From positions 434,001 to 498,000 of the forward strand of contig WOUO01000005.1 in NCBI GenBank assembly GCA_017139535.1: a stretch of DNA of 64,000 nucleotides, read 5' to 3'. The DNA is from Trichocladium uniseriatum (lineage: Eukaryota > Ascomycota > Sordariomycetes > Sordariales > Chaetomiaceae). A program made the position numbers and the translations under genes. The notes under the pieces are model-generated. The model did no database searches and had not been told where the DNA came from. It saw only the letters and a list, made by a program, of their open reading frames with translations. Of this stretch, positions 1-11,990 are shown piece by piece (within the stretch, counting starts at the first letter, position 1; each line of letters starts with the position of its first letter).

Positions 1-3000
1 CTTTCCCCATCCACGACACCGAGTACAGTACCTCTTGTCGCCTGCCGTTCTGGATATGCTGGGCTGCGGTCATTGTGACGGTCCCCTCCACTGGCGTGGT
101 ATGTTGCAATCTGGCCGGTGTGCGACTGCTGGGACGGGAGCGGCAGGCTCAGCAAACTCGAGTTTGTAAATTTACATGCATTTCGGGCGTGGTGCGAACT
201 CGCTACCCTTGGCCTGGGGCCACAAGATGGGGCGGGTGGGGTGGCTCTCCCGAGAAGGCCACGGGAATGAGTGCAGTGGAGATGTGATCTGGGTTTTTGG
301 ACTGACGAGACCGGAGACAGCAGAATCTGCTCAGCCTTGGCCGGCGGTTGGTTGTGCCCAGTGAGTGTGCCCAGCTTGTGTCCAGTTTGTTTACTCGGCA
401 CAAGCGCTCTTGCCGTGGACATGGTCTCGTTTGTGGCCAAGAGGGTTCTCAGGCAATGACAGCACACAACCCACAGTCTCCGACGCGGCACGAATCCCGT
501 TCGCCCTCCTAGGGGCTGCCTTTCTTTCTGTCGTCTCCCACTCTTGGCTGTGCGCGCCTGAGCAGCTTTGTGGAGCAGATCTGGCGACGTCTTGCCGCAT
601 CCCGCATCCCCAGAATCACTTGCGCAATCCGGGGCGGTGTGGGCGGTGGCTGAGCGGCGGTACGATGGTTGGGCTCAGATGCGTCTTGGCTCTGTCCGAT
701 CTGTCCTGTCTCCTGCGGGCAGCTGGACGGCGATCTTGGAGGACGAGAAGGGGGCTCCTCTGCCAGCGAGCCAGCGCGATAAGATGGTGGCGACCGACGA
801 ATCCGGGGACGGACGCTAGCAGGCCCAGAATGTTGCACGTTTCTGGGGATGCATTGCACGTACGGGGCGATCCCCAGGTTCAAAAGTCCACAAGCCGCGG
901 TCACCGAGCCGGTCCGGCAGACCGCGGCCAACGATACGGCATCCATTCTCTGGGCATTCCTCGGCTGTATCCACGCAAGCACGCAACCACGGCCTCATCT
1001 GATGATGCGAACCCAAAGTTCGAGTTACGGGCGAGGCCGTCGCCCAGATAGGCGGGCCAATGTTTTCTCTCCTTCCCATCACGGCATATCAACCTGAAAG
1101 CTCAGATCTCCTACCTATCTCGAGCAACCTGGGGTGTGGCGCGAGCAAGATAAGAGTCGAAGACGCAATCTGTGGGGCGCGGGGACGCTGCGGAACAGGC
1201 GGTCCCTCGTCTCTTCTTATCCTGACGCAGCAGACATCATCGAGCATCATGGGCGGCTGACATTCATGCACCAAGTCAGCGACGAGCAGAAGCCAAAAGC
1301 ACTGCTCCGACAAAACATCGGGCGATGGAGGAATGGAGGCGGGATTGGGACCCCGGCCAGGACCTCCCACGCCCGAAATCCGGGGTACCTAATCTCGCCC
1401 GCACTGGGGCCTTGCGATAAGCGCGCCACAGTCGCCTCGCAGAAGAAACGCAGGGTTCCATCCGAGAGCGTCGGCGTTGGTGATGCCTTTGATGAAGCTT
1501 GCCGAGGTGCGTCAAAACCCAGGGGCTGACTGCTTCAGGACATTCTTGCCAGTGGTGGGCTTCTGGCGTGACATTTCGCAATCGACCATGGGTGATGTCG
1601 TCGCTTCGGCCAAACCCCATCCCACAAAAACTGCGTGGGGGGTTTTGACCTGGGTTTTGGGTGCACCGTGCGCACGGAGCCTGGTCACCCGCCGTCTCGC
1701 CGATCGTCGACCACCAAAAACGCATCGTGAATCGCATCTATGCTTCCACTGGCGGAAGCGGGTGCGGCTAATGTTGAGTTCCAGCTCAGTCTCAATTTCC
1801 ACTCATCCGCTCGGCTGTTGAGCCGCGCCTCAACCTCCCAAGACACTAAACCGCGGACGCATTGAGCAAAAAACTCAATTCCGAACCCCAACAGCCCAGG
1901 CCTTCTTTTTTTCTTTTGCATGTTCTTTCGCCTCCAAAACTCCACGCTGAACCGGGCCGAAGAGCCAACGCTCGTCCCTTGCACACTGGGTGCCGCTGTC
2001 TGTCCCCGGGCTGATGAGTCAGACAACGAAAAACGTGCGAAAAAAAACAGCTGCCAGCATCCAAGATAACCATTGCTCTGGGCGTCCAGGATCCGGGGAA
2101 CCGGAGCAAGACGTCCCAGGCAATGGATTTCAACACGTGGGGAGCCAAGAAAAATTTTCGGATGAAGAAACCGACGCAGTCAGCCCCAGCCAGCGTTGGC
2201 AACTTGGCGGCTTCAGGGCATTGCTTGTGCGAAGTCCCACTGAGCAGAACCCGAAGCGCGAGATGAGATTTCCACCGGTCCTTGCGAGTCATTTTAGGCG
2301 CAAGGTCAAGAGTACGGCAAGTGCCGCGATCCACAGAAAGACCGAGGATCGGCCACGCTGAGGATGGAAAGACGTATCATCTGATTCCGAGCTCGACTAT
2401 CAACTCTGGCTGGAGTGCTCATTCAGACCCTCGTGTCCTTGTGTGAAATTTCAGCTCTGGCCTCGTTTTGGCATTCTGATTCCTAACTGGGCGCGGCTAT
2501 CATGCGCGGAGATCGATCACCCGCCTCACCCATCGCAAATTAGCCGGCGGCTCCGCAGCAGAACCTGGTGCAGCTCGGGTCTGGACGAGTGGCAGCAAGG
2601 GGCAGTTTGTGGGGCCCCAGTGCAAATCGCACCACGCCGCTAATCAACAAACGGAGCAGTGGCGCAAACAGCCCCTTGCCCGGGCAAACCATTGTCCTGG
2701 GGCCCCGTTCCCTTCCCCGTCGCTCCCGTAACCCCGGACGGTCTGATGGGGGCCGGGGTAGGAGCTTTTTGCGTTTGACAGAAAAGCCGAGATCCTCCGA
2801 GGGCAGCTGAGCTGGGCGCGTCGTTATCAATGGGCTTCGGAAAATTCTCTGACAGGTCCGCTTGCATGGGCACCCGTGCGGTGTCTGGTCAGGGGTCGCC
2901 AACTGCTGATGCTGATGGGGTTCGACACCCAAAACCCCCACGCCGTCTGATCAGCCTTGCCCCCCAGCTTTTCGCGACCGATATGGGAATGCACGGACGA

Positions 3001-4035
3001 ACCAGCGCTGCCCCTCGGATCACATGGGCCGGCCGCGAAGCAGAGGTTTAATCTCCGCGCCGACCCGTGATATCGGCTCCGAATGTTGTGTTTTGATGGT
3101 GAACCTCGTCTTGGCCCCTGCCGCCTAGCCCCGGATATGGCCCGAGGGGTGTGCAAAGCCAAGGCCGCGGTGCCGAGCCGGACGAGGATGTGCCCTTGCC
3201 CCTGAGGCAGGGGTGCTCATTTTTTGTCGGTCTTGTGAAGCATGCGAAATCTGGCCTGACGATCACATCTGGGGCGGTCTGGCGGCAGAGGCCGTTTCTC
3301 CACAAACGACGTCGATCGAGACAAGACGTTCGGCTCGAGGGAGCTCTTGCAGAACTGTTGGGCTTGTGAGGCGTGCAAACGGCAAGCGCTAATCATCCGA
3401 AAACACATGGCCGAGTCGTGGACGGCATGGTATCATCTCCACAATGAGGCTATCGAGACCTTTGGGATTATCATGCGGCATGGCTGCAGCGACCATCAAC
3501 CCTCGGCATGGGGTCCGTCGATCTGGGGTCCGGCTCTCCGGCAGGGGCGTCATTAGGCCCGGCAGTCCCCTTTTTCCCCCTTTCTTTTCTAGTCTGCCCC
3601 TTTTGGGACCTGGGGGTGCAAATTTTGCATGTGAATGGATCATGAACCTGCCCTTTTGGTCGTGCTGGGGTTTTTGCGGGGTTATAGCGTGGTGTTTGAT
3701 AACCTGTGGCACCTCGTGATGGTCTGCTGGGCCGTCGGCAGATTGAGCGATATTGCGATGGTGCGGCATGTGGTTGACCGCCGTTCTGTGCCGGCTGGAT
3801 GGAACGGTTTCATCCGAACGAAGCTGTCGTATGGACCCGGCATACGCCAGGACGCTGAAAGTGCAGTGTTGACGTTTGAAAGTTGACGTGAATGTGATGA
3901 TGACATCATGCCTGGTGGTGGGCAGTCGGGGTTGTGGTGTTGTTGACTTGCATGTGAAGGAGCTGTGGGGGTTCCGCCAAGTCCTGACTCACCGGGCCCT
4001 TTTCTGCTCTTCAACCGCGCTGCTCCACAACGACT
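1..4035. other. intergenic, no supported gene
   Basis: GC-rich DNA left of the first tRNA. Open frames here (the longest 228 codons at 365-1051) show no recognisable domain, biased composition and frequent Arg/Ser/Pro/Gly as expected of random frames in GC-rich DNA. I saw no splice-consistent exon chain, tRNA or repeat of note. An exon belonging to a gene outside the window cannot be ruled out near position 1. Confidence 0.5.
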
Positions 4036-4125
4036 GCGGGTTTAGCTCAGTTGGGAGAGCGTCAGACTGAAGTCAACTTCAGGAAGTCAATCTGAAGGTC
4101 ATGTGTTCGATCCACATAAACCGCA
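4036..4125 (+). tRNA. tRNA-Phe (GAA), with 17-nt intron
   Basis: The cloverleaf is complete. The A box (GCTCAGTTGGGAG region) and the B box (GTTCGATCC) are present, the anticodon GAA lies at 4069-4071 and the discriminator A is at 4125. An intron of 17 nt (4073-4089) sits one base 3' of the anticodon, the standard eukaryotic position, and its CTTC can pair with the anticodon region. The acceptor stem has a G5-A68 mismatch that is also present in the second copy at 9687-9776. A T-rich stretch follows directly, suitable as a Pol III terminator. Confidence 0.95.
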
Positions 4126-4324
4126 TTCCTTTTGTTTTTGGCTCTTTGACTTTTGTAGGGCCAGGGAAGGCGTGGTTAACGGTTGTCAGTTGCTTAGGTA
4201 ATCCAACTGGCCTCTTCTTGCCCGTCAGCACCTTCCAGTGACTGTCTCCAACTTATCGTTATCCCCCAACGCTCAGAATTGGACAACCCGACATCCTGGC
4301 CCAGTCAGTGCGGAATGGAGGATA

Positions 4325-5839
4325 ATGGACGACCCTGTAACACGCGGTCACGACGCCTCGGCTTTTGATCTGCCATCAACGCGTACGTTTTTGGTTTCCT
4401 ATCCTCAATTTGTTGAGCTTGGAGCGAAACCCCACTTTGAGTGCACAAACTAATCCACCCAAAGACCGCCTCCCTACCGTGTCGGCGGCCAAGGCGCTGC
4501 AAGATCTCGAAGAAAACGAGGCCAACTTTGTCTCGACGAACCTCGCAGCTCTCGATGTCTCGTTGGGCTCTGGGTTAGATGGAACCGGCCACGGGGGAAT
4601 CCAAAAGGGCCAGGTGACCGAAATCTGGGGTCCGCCGGGGGCGGGCAAGACGGCATTCGGGTATGTCTACTCGGTCTTCCCGAGTTTACGCCGTGTGCGT
4701 TGCTGACTCGCTTCAGAACCCAGCTGGCCGCCAACTGTCTCGCCGAACGCCGCGGCGTTGTGTGGGTAGGTTCGTACCGCCCGCCCCGTCGCAACGCTGT
4801 GGCTTGCTAACCCAGTCTGCAGACGGATTCCACCGCGTGCCCATTGAGCGGTTGCGCGCTGTTGCCGGCACAGAGGCCGGAGACGTCTTGGACACGTTCA
4901 CCCACTACACGTGCCCCAGTCTTCCTCACTTTATCGCATTGCTGTGCCGGCCTACCGCCTCCTGCATCCCGGACGGGACATCGCTCATAGTCGTCGACTC
5001 GCTCTCTGCTCTAGTCAACCATGCCTTTCCAAAACTGCCCGAGACACGGCCGGCCGCAGACGCCAAAGGCAACAGAGGTACGGCGCAGTCGCCTCCGTCG
5101 ACATGGCCCCGGGTTAGGACTGACTTGCACATCTAGGACCTTCCAGCTCGGCACGGCGCTTACAGGTGCTTCAGTACATTGTCAACAGCCTCCAGAAGCT
5201 TGCGGCAACGCGAGACGTGGCTGTTGTGGTCCTCACGCAGTGCGCCACAAAGATGCAGGCTGAACGCGGTGCAACCCTGATCCCCGCCATCAACACCACC
5301 GTGTGGGAACAGGGTGTATCGACCACGCTTGTCCTGTTCCGCGACTGGCTCCAGGACGGCATCGAGACGCGCGGACTGCGCTTTGTGGGGATCCAGAAAC
5401 TGAACGGCAAGGCCATGGCTGCGTCGGCTGGCCACGTCTGCGCCTTCGAGGTGGAAGAAGTGAGTCCATAATCTCTGTGGATACATTTGGGTGCTAACCA
5501 GCCAAGGGCGGCTTGGTTTCGGTCGACTATGACGACACCCAGCAGTCGCAGACCCTCCCATCAACCCCAGCACAAAAGCGGAAGCTCGGCGAGACTGGTT
5601 TTGAAATCGCCGATAGCGATGAAGAATATGGCTGGGACGACGACGAGGACTTGCCGCCTATGCCCTCGCAGTGGCAGGGAAGCGAGGATATTCTTCTAGT
5701 CCGGCAGCCGGAAAGCGACCAAGGGGACCAAGAGGACGAGGACACAGTTGCCCTTGAAAGCGAGGATCGAGACGCCGACGATCCAGGCAGCGATGCTGGC
5801 AGGCCAGACGCGAATCATGAGCCCCGAATAAGCGGCTAA
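4325..5839 (+). CDS. Rad51-paralogue recombination protein (RecA/RAD51 family)
   Basis: Six exons join in phase: 4325-4382, 4465-4660, 4717-4769, 4823-5077, 5137-5459 and 5507-5839, giving 405 residues. A Walker A motif GPPGAGKT lies at about residues 75-82 after TEIW, and a Walker B-like strand SLIVVDSLSAL lies near residue 157. Downstream comes the RecA-fold segment with AVVVLTQCATKMQ. The order matches Rad51 paralogues (Rad55/Rad57, Rad51D/XRCC2 types) that assist Rad51 filament formation in homologous recombination in the nucleus. The C-terminal ~110 residues are outside the RecA core, very acidic and probably disordered. The start was chosen because the first short exon splices in frame into THRLPTVSAAKAL. 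Which paralogue class it belongs to is not decided by the sequence alone. Confidence 0.85.
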
Positions 5840-8030
5840 CATCGCCCCGCCCAGCATAGCCGCGGGTTCTAAACATCCGTCCCCGCAACCGGGAAAACCG
5901 TCCCTAGCTGCCGTTCGAGAATGTGCCGATATTCGCATCGAAGCGCGGCCTCGGCCCATTGTTTAGCCTAGATGCATTCACCCCTCCCTGGAACGGCCCT
6001 TTTCGAGAAATATCCTCAATTGCATTTTCCTCCTGCAATTGCACAAGTCGGTGCGATTCAAGGTTTTGGCCTCGGCGCCGTGAGACCATGAACGAGGTCA
6101 AAGATGTCATGGCATGTGGGTAAGGTAGCACCGCAGACTGGCATTCTAGAGCTTTCGCCGGCCCAGGGATCGCCACCTGAGTTGCGGTGGCTGGACTAGC
6201 TCCCGCGCGACGCGGAGCGGATGCAATGGCAATCAATCGGAGTTTTACGTGAGGGTGCGGAAAGGATTCGTCGACCGATCGAGGACATGAGGCGGGCAAC
6301 CCGGAACGCTGGCCAGGGGGCCTGCAGCCGGTGAAGGCCTAGCCGATTCAGCCTGTCAGGAGCGCCGCACCGTCGTCGTTGTCGGTGGACTTGTGCCCCA
6401 TCTTGTCCCGTCGCTGCGACGTCGATGTGTCGCTGCAGCGTCAAAATTGGCATCAGTGCTGTCCGCCCGGATCGCCAGCGTTGAGTGCGCCGGGGTCGGC
6501 TCCCTACTCGTTGACCGGTTCGTCTCGCCCAGATCATAGCTTGTCTCGTATCGTCAAGCCCGTCAAAGATACCACTCTGTCCTTCTCGCCTTCTCGCCCC
6601 GTTACCCCTGTTTCGTATACCCCTGCAGTCCCCGCGGGCCCGATTGAAACGGTCCGACCCCAACGGTTCGCGTGCATACATGACGTGCAGCGGATACCCA
6701 GCCCCGCCTTCCCCGGGGTGTGTGTTTCGCCTTTTTGTCTTGTTGCAGCAGCACGCCGGCCTGGGCAGCCGACTTGGCCGTTGCGGAGAGTACTGTACAA
6801 GCGTGTACAAGCCAGATGGCCGGGTACATGCGGGGCAGGCGATAGCAGACAAACCTAGATATCACCCCCTCCAGTGCATGTGGAGCTCGCTCGCTCGCTA
6901 CAATCGCCTCGTTCTGGCACTTTGGTACCCCAGCGTTGCATCCCTCTGCCTTCCATTACGTCCGCACCAGACAACGGCTTTGGGCGGTAGTTCTATATCG
7001 GCTGCGCTGCTGTCAGAAGCTTACTTGTCCGCCGCCGCGTTTCGTCGAACCATTTACCCCACGCGGTGCGGAGGAGATCGAATGATGGATCGGACCATGC
7101 CCCTGACTGTGTTTGGGATATCCCGGAGCTCCACACCACACCCATATATGGCGATTGGATGTGGTTGTGGAGGTGGCGTCCGACTCCGAAGCGATTGTCA
7201 CTTGCCGGAGTCGCTAAACGTTAAATGTGGTGTTGTGCTGCCGGTTGTGGCCGATCTGATCTGATCGGATCAGATCGGGTGATGCGGCAGGGCGGCGCAG
7301 TTTGGGTTTGAACGGCATGCGAGGACATCGTGCTAAACGCTGACCGCTAGGCCGTTCAGGGGATGAGAGGAGAGCCGTTGCCATCTTCTTCCCTGGAGTG
7401 TCCGAAGCAGAAGCTAAGCGAGCTTTTGCCGATTCTCTCGGCGTGAGCGAAGAGGGGGTGGCCGGTGCGGTGCAGAACGGCATCGCTAACGCGAATCCGT
7501 GGTAACCACAACTCTGGTTCCGCGGAGCCGAGGCCGGTTCTCAGATTCTCGCCTGCGGCCTCGGGTCCTTCCGCGTCACAGGCCTACCATGACCATAACA
7601 GCGGCATCAGCCCATGCCGTACCAGTAAGGCTGATGCTATTGGTACGGCCCGGCCGAGGTCCGCCACGGTGACGTCTGTGGCAGGTTGTGCCTGAGGCAA
7701 GCCATCTGACGTGTCGGCGCGGCATAAGGGTGATCTCGATAGCTTGCTTGAGAATTAAAGGGGGATGTTAGCAAGGAGGTGCCTGCAGAGGAAAGTGGGT
7801 GGGCATCAGATTGCTGTCGTCACCTCGAACGCCCCTCAGGTGAGGAGCGACGGACTTGGAAGTGCTGGTGGGCTGTATCAGGCCTAGGTTCCGACTCGAG
7901 GGGCCACGGCTGAAGCGTGTGTGTATCTGAGCTCCTGGAGCGCGAGCTCGAGGCAACTACAAGTGCCTTACCATAGCTGACGATAATCTCTGACGGTGGA
8001 TGGGTCTACCGGTTTTCCCTCAGCTGGCGG
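5840..8030. other. intergenic, no supported gene
   Basis: No exon chain or RNA gene was recognised. A near-perfect palindrome of GATC-type repeats lies at 7251-7278 (11-bp arms, 6-bp centre). The remaining open frames look like GC-rich background. Confidence 0.45.
7251..7278. repeat. short inverted repeat (GATC-rich palindrome)
   Basis: The arms CCGATCTGATC (7251-7261) and GATCAGATCGG (7268-7278) are exact reverse complements around TGATCG. The site could form a hairpin or be a dyad binding site. It lies in gene-free DNA and has no clear role. Confidence 0.5.
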
Positions 8031-9603
8031 CTATCTTCTCTCGCCGCCTCGGCGGCCCTCGTTGCCAAGTGCGCTCAAGGTATAGCGCCCGGTGAACTGT
8101 TTATACTCCCCGCAATCCACCAGGGTTGAGGGTGGCTGAGAAGCCTTGTTCAGGTCTAGTCCATCACACGCGGATACGGGCTTGACAAGTCCATCTCTAA
8201 TTACAAGGCGTGTTCGGTAGTCCGTACGGGGCCTCGAGGTGCTGACGCAGGCATGGGAGGAGGGCAAGGCCGCTCTGACATTGGGTATTGACCGGAACGA
8301 GAAACGGCTGTCGTCCCGGAGCATCATGCTCTCTTCCGCAAACTCTTTGAGCGGGCTCGCCGCGGTAGAGGAAGGGGGTTTGGGGACCTGGTAGGACTCG
8401 TTGGGCCGAGTGTAGTTGTACCGCTCATAAAGAAAGTCCCTGTTTCTGTTACTGGTGAGGTCTGCTCATCGTAGCCTAAAGAAGCCCACGCTCACGGCTG
8501 TTCTCCATTGCTAGCGACGACAAGCCTTATGCTCTGGCGCCCCTTCCTCAGTATTCAACGAGCGTAAACTCGGACAAAGGAGCTCCTTACAAGTCTCACC
8601 GCCGAGAGACTTGCTAAACCTAGCCGTATTGGTCTTGGAGTTTGGCCAGTTGCTGCTAGTGGTGTCCCTGGGCCCCGATTGTGCAGGTGGAACAACGAAT
8701 TGGTGTGGTTCGAGTTGACACGGTAGATGGCCTTTGACGTTCATATCTCCAACAAACAGCAATAGGCCCGATGCCGCACCTAACGCTGGATAGCCAGGCC
8801 AGGGCAGCCTGCGAGAGCCAATATGAGATGTCGTACATGGCCCCCCAAGGCTCTACGACGAGAAAGGGAACAGCCCAGGTATATACGCCCCGCCCGGGCT
8901 TGCTTGGTCCGTAACCTTGGCCCTGCCCGTCATGAAGCCGGCCGGGCATTTTTGGTCATAAACACCGCGATCAACAGGGCGACCACCAGTTTGTCTTAGG
9001 AGTTGTCCCTCGAGACCTCGGGAGGAGATCGGTTGGGGGGTATGAGCGAGGTCGCAACAAATGGACTGAAGAAACAGGCATGCTTCACTTGGTCATCGAA
9101 CTCCAGTTCCACGCGGCCTTGGATTGTTGACCAGAGGTATTGAACTCCAGTGTCGGATATTCAAGACGGAGATACAAGCCAAGCTGGTCGTGGCATAACG
9201 GGGTGACGGGGAAGCCCGTCAGTGAGGTGTTTGCGTACGATTTCCGCAGCACAGAGCTGGGTTGTTGGAATGCGCAGCCCTGCTGCGAGGCGAGACGACG
9301 GACTGATACAAGTACGGAATACTTCGGCCTGCCTCATTCCAACAAGGCACAAAGCACTCGGGGACTCGCACATGCTCTCGGTCTGAGGTCCTCCATGACG
9401 AACCGTGAGCAACCCGGTGGTATGTAGTTGCTATTAATGTCTTCTACCCCGAAGAGGAATGGATGAGTGCGTCCAACGTACCAACATGTCGTATAGGTAT
9501 CGACTTTTCGATCGTCTCTCTGAAGTTGGCATGTGCTGAGGTACACGCCGGATGGATGATGGTGGGCGAACAGCCAGACGGACCCGGAACTCGGGTTTAG
9601 CAC
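8031..9603 (-). pseudogene. possible decayed or unmodelled minus-strand gene, unknown family
   Basis: Several minus-strand frames here look more protein-like than the surroundings. One frame runs from about 8762 to 8031 and is interrupted by stops near 8511 and 8470. Its second half contains RDFLYERYNYTRPNESYQVP followed by a mixed-composition stretch. Another frame at 9603-9334 contains SVWLFAHHHPSGVYLSTC, and one near 8949-8780 contains GVYTWAVPFLVVEPWGAMYD. I could not join them with credible splice sites and recognise no family. It may be a broken gene, a gene with unusual introns, or chance. Confidence 0.22.
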
Positions 9604-9686
9604 GCCAGCTTACATGCTTTCAAGACCACTATTCGCTTCCTGAGCACCAAAAAGGTCAACGGGTAGAACGAAAAAAGAAAAACGAA

Positions 9687-9776
9687 TGCGGTTTATGTGG
9701 ATCGAACACATGACCTTCAGATTGACTTCCTGAAGTTGACTTCAGTCTGACGCTCTCCCAACTGAGCTAAACCCGC
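9687..9776 (-). tRNA. tRNA-Phe (GAA), with 17-nt intron, second copy
   Basis: This is the exact reverse complement of the tRNA at 4036-4125 across all 90 bases, intron included. The anticodon GAA is at 9743-9741 and the intron at 9739-9723. The flanks are not alike beyond a T-rich 3' tail, so only the gene itself is duplicated or kept identical. Confidence 0.95.
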
Positions 9777-11179
9777 TTCTGTGATTGGTGACTGCGGAGC
9801 AGAGGTTGATAAGGCTAGCGCACAGCTGTTGTGTGATGACTCGACTGGTCCAACGGTTCTCCTTTTTGCCCGTCGAGGTGCCATGGCGGAATGAGACAGG
9901 AAAGTCTTTCGTGATAATTAAACAGCCACCTAGCAGCTAAAGTTCGGAGATGCAAGGTCTAGACGGTGAAATTCCACCAGTTGTCGATGGGCGCTTTTGG
10001 CATCCGAGTCGCAAGATATGCCGAATTCTGTCTTGGTGGATCCTCCCTCACTCATATGTCACTCTCGCTGTTGCTCCCGCTGAGCTGATGTCTGCAAATG
10101 CAAGAGATCGGTCGGACCCATCCCGAAGCTGACGTCGGCAAATCTCCCGGCCGGGTCCCGTACCAGCGCCGACATCGACAGCAAGCTCGGCGTGGCGGAA
10201 ATCGTGTAGATCAGCGGCGGTTGTCCAAAGCACAGACCATCACTCATTCAAAAAGCGCCGATCGCACGCGACGCTGTCAGCCAGTCGATTGGAGACGTCG
10301 GACGAAATGCCGCATCGCCTGCGGCAAAGTCAGTCACCAAGGCGGAGTCAAGCGCTGAACTGGCCGGTCTCGTCTCCTTGTTTGGCTCTGGGCTTCCCCT
10401 GAGACACTTGCGATGGCGGTTGTTAGTGCTCTGATTTTGTCTGGTTTCGTCCGGCCGATGGTTGACTGGGCGCTTGGCTCATTTCCGAGATTTGGCTTGG
10501 TGCGCGTTGACAGAAGGCGGCAGCTGTCGGAGTCTGCTAGCGAAGCATCGGACGGTAAGCTGCCCGACGCGATCTGCTTGGCTCGACCAAGGAAGCCCCG
10601 TCGGCGGCTTGGCTTTCGACTGTGCAAAGGGGAAGGGAGAAGCGGGATGACTTGAAACTAGCAAGTCATCGTGCTTCAAAGACGCTTCAAGTTGGCGAGG
10701 GAATGGTCGAATGACTGCGTTTTCTGGAATGCGCAAGAACGACGCTCATTGGTGTTCCTGGACCGTTCAGGAACGACGCAGGTACCGTGCCACAAAGGAC
10801 GCAGCGGCAAGGCTAATTTAAGGAGATGGATGAGTGGTGCTTGGCTGCCCAAGACCCAAGTACCCCAGGCGCGACTGCTGGGTGGGAGATACCTGTAGCG
10901 GCCCCATTTATCAACCCAGGGGGACCCGCCCACCCCCAGATCGCCGTTGCCCGTTTTTACCACCCTCATTTCTTCTCGCGCCCGCGCTTGTCTGCCTCTT
11001 CGTTCTCCGTCCTCTTCGCACCGCAGTCGTTCTTTAACAGAGTATCACACTCGATCCATTCGTTTTCTGCATACCTACGGCCGCGTCCCTACAGGCCTTG
11101 ACAACATCGTCAACGACCCTACGACCGATTGATTACCCGCAAATTGACCTCGCGCATAATATCCCAACCCACCGCCAAA
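9777..11179. other. intergenic; probable promoter and leader of the next gene
   Basis: No coding exon was recognised. From about 10960 to 11170 the plus strand becomes pyrimidine-rich (TCTTCTCGC, CTTCGTTCTCCGTCC), the usual look of a fungal 5' leader, and it runs into the CCGCCAAAATG start context at 11180. Confidence 0.5.
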
Positions 11180-11990
11180 ATGCTCATCAAGTCCATCGCT
11201 GCTTTTGCGGCTCTCACCCTCGCGGCCGGCGTCGCCGCCGAGCCCAAGCCCTACAAGCCCATCAACACCAAGATGTCGGCCCGCGAGTTGTTTGGTCGCG
11301 ACGACACCCCCGGGTACATTCCCGAGCAGGCTGCCTGCAACCTCGGAGCCACGTGCGAGGAGGCTTGCGGCGCCGAGTACAGGACCTGCGCGTCGACCGA
11401 CAGCCAGGTGCACTGCTTCAACCCGAATGCCGAGATTTGCTGCCCCGATAAGTCTGGCAGTACGTGATGCTGGACGTTGAAAGTGGAGCCGTGGCCATGC
11501 TGACCCTCTCGTAGACTCTTGCGAAAATGGATACTACTGCACGTCCGACAAGACGGGCGAGACGTTCTGCTGCCCCGATGAAATGGATCTCGAGGAGTGC
11601 GCCGCGGAATATGAAGTCGACGGCGGCCTGAAGTCGCAGACTGCTCCTCCTGAGACCAAGACGTCGACCACCAGCACCAGCAGCAGCACCACGACCACGA
11701 CCACCACCAGCAGCTCTACCGCGCCGCCCACCACCACTACGACCACCAGCAGCGTCATCTCGACCACGGCTGGCCTCAACACGACGTCGGTTGAGATTGA
11801 GACGTCGGCCCCGATCTCGACCCCGTCGTTTGTGCCCAGCGCGAGCTTCATCCCGTCCAACTCGACGACCATCTCGAGCGTGGCCCTGCCGTCCCCGACC
11901 GAGTCGGAGATTAGCACGGGCGCTGGCAGCATCGTTGGTCCCACGACCGCGCTTGTCTTCTTCGCCGCCGGTCTTGCTGCGCTTCTCTAG
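11180..11990 (+). CDS. small Cys-rich GPI-anchored cell-surface protein
   Basis: Two exons, 11180-11459 and 11515-11990, are joined in phase by a 55-bp intron (GTACGT...CTCGTAG) to give 251 residues. The N-terminus MLIKSIAAFAALTLAAGVAAE is a clear signal peptide. A Cys-rich ectodomain follows, with paired cysteines in patterns such as EICCPDKSG and FCCPDEMD. Next is a Ser/Thr stalk with long Thr runs, and then a C-terminal hydrophobic tail ending AAGLAALL after a small-residue site, as in GPI attachment signals. It is probably located at the plasma membrane or wall. No enzymatic domain is seen. The start lies in a good context (CCAAAATG) directly before the signal peptide. Confidence 0.85.

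Noticed and set aside
365..1051. 228-codon plus-strand frame at the left edge
   Set aside because: Random-like Arg/Ser/Cys/Trp composition and no splice-consistent context.
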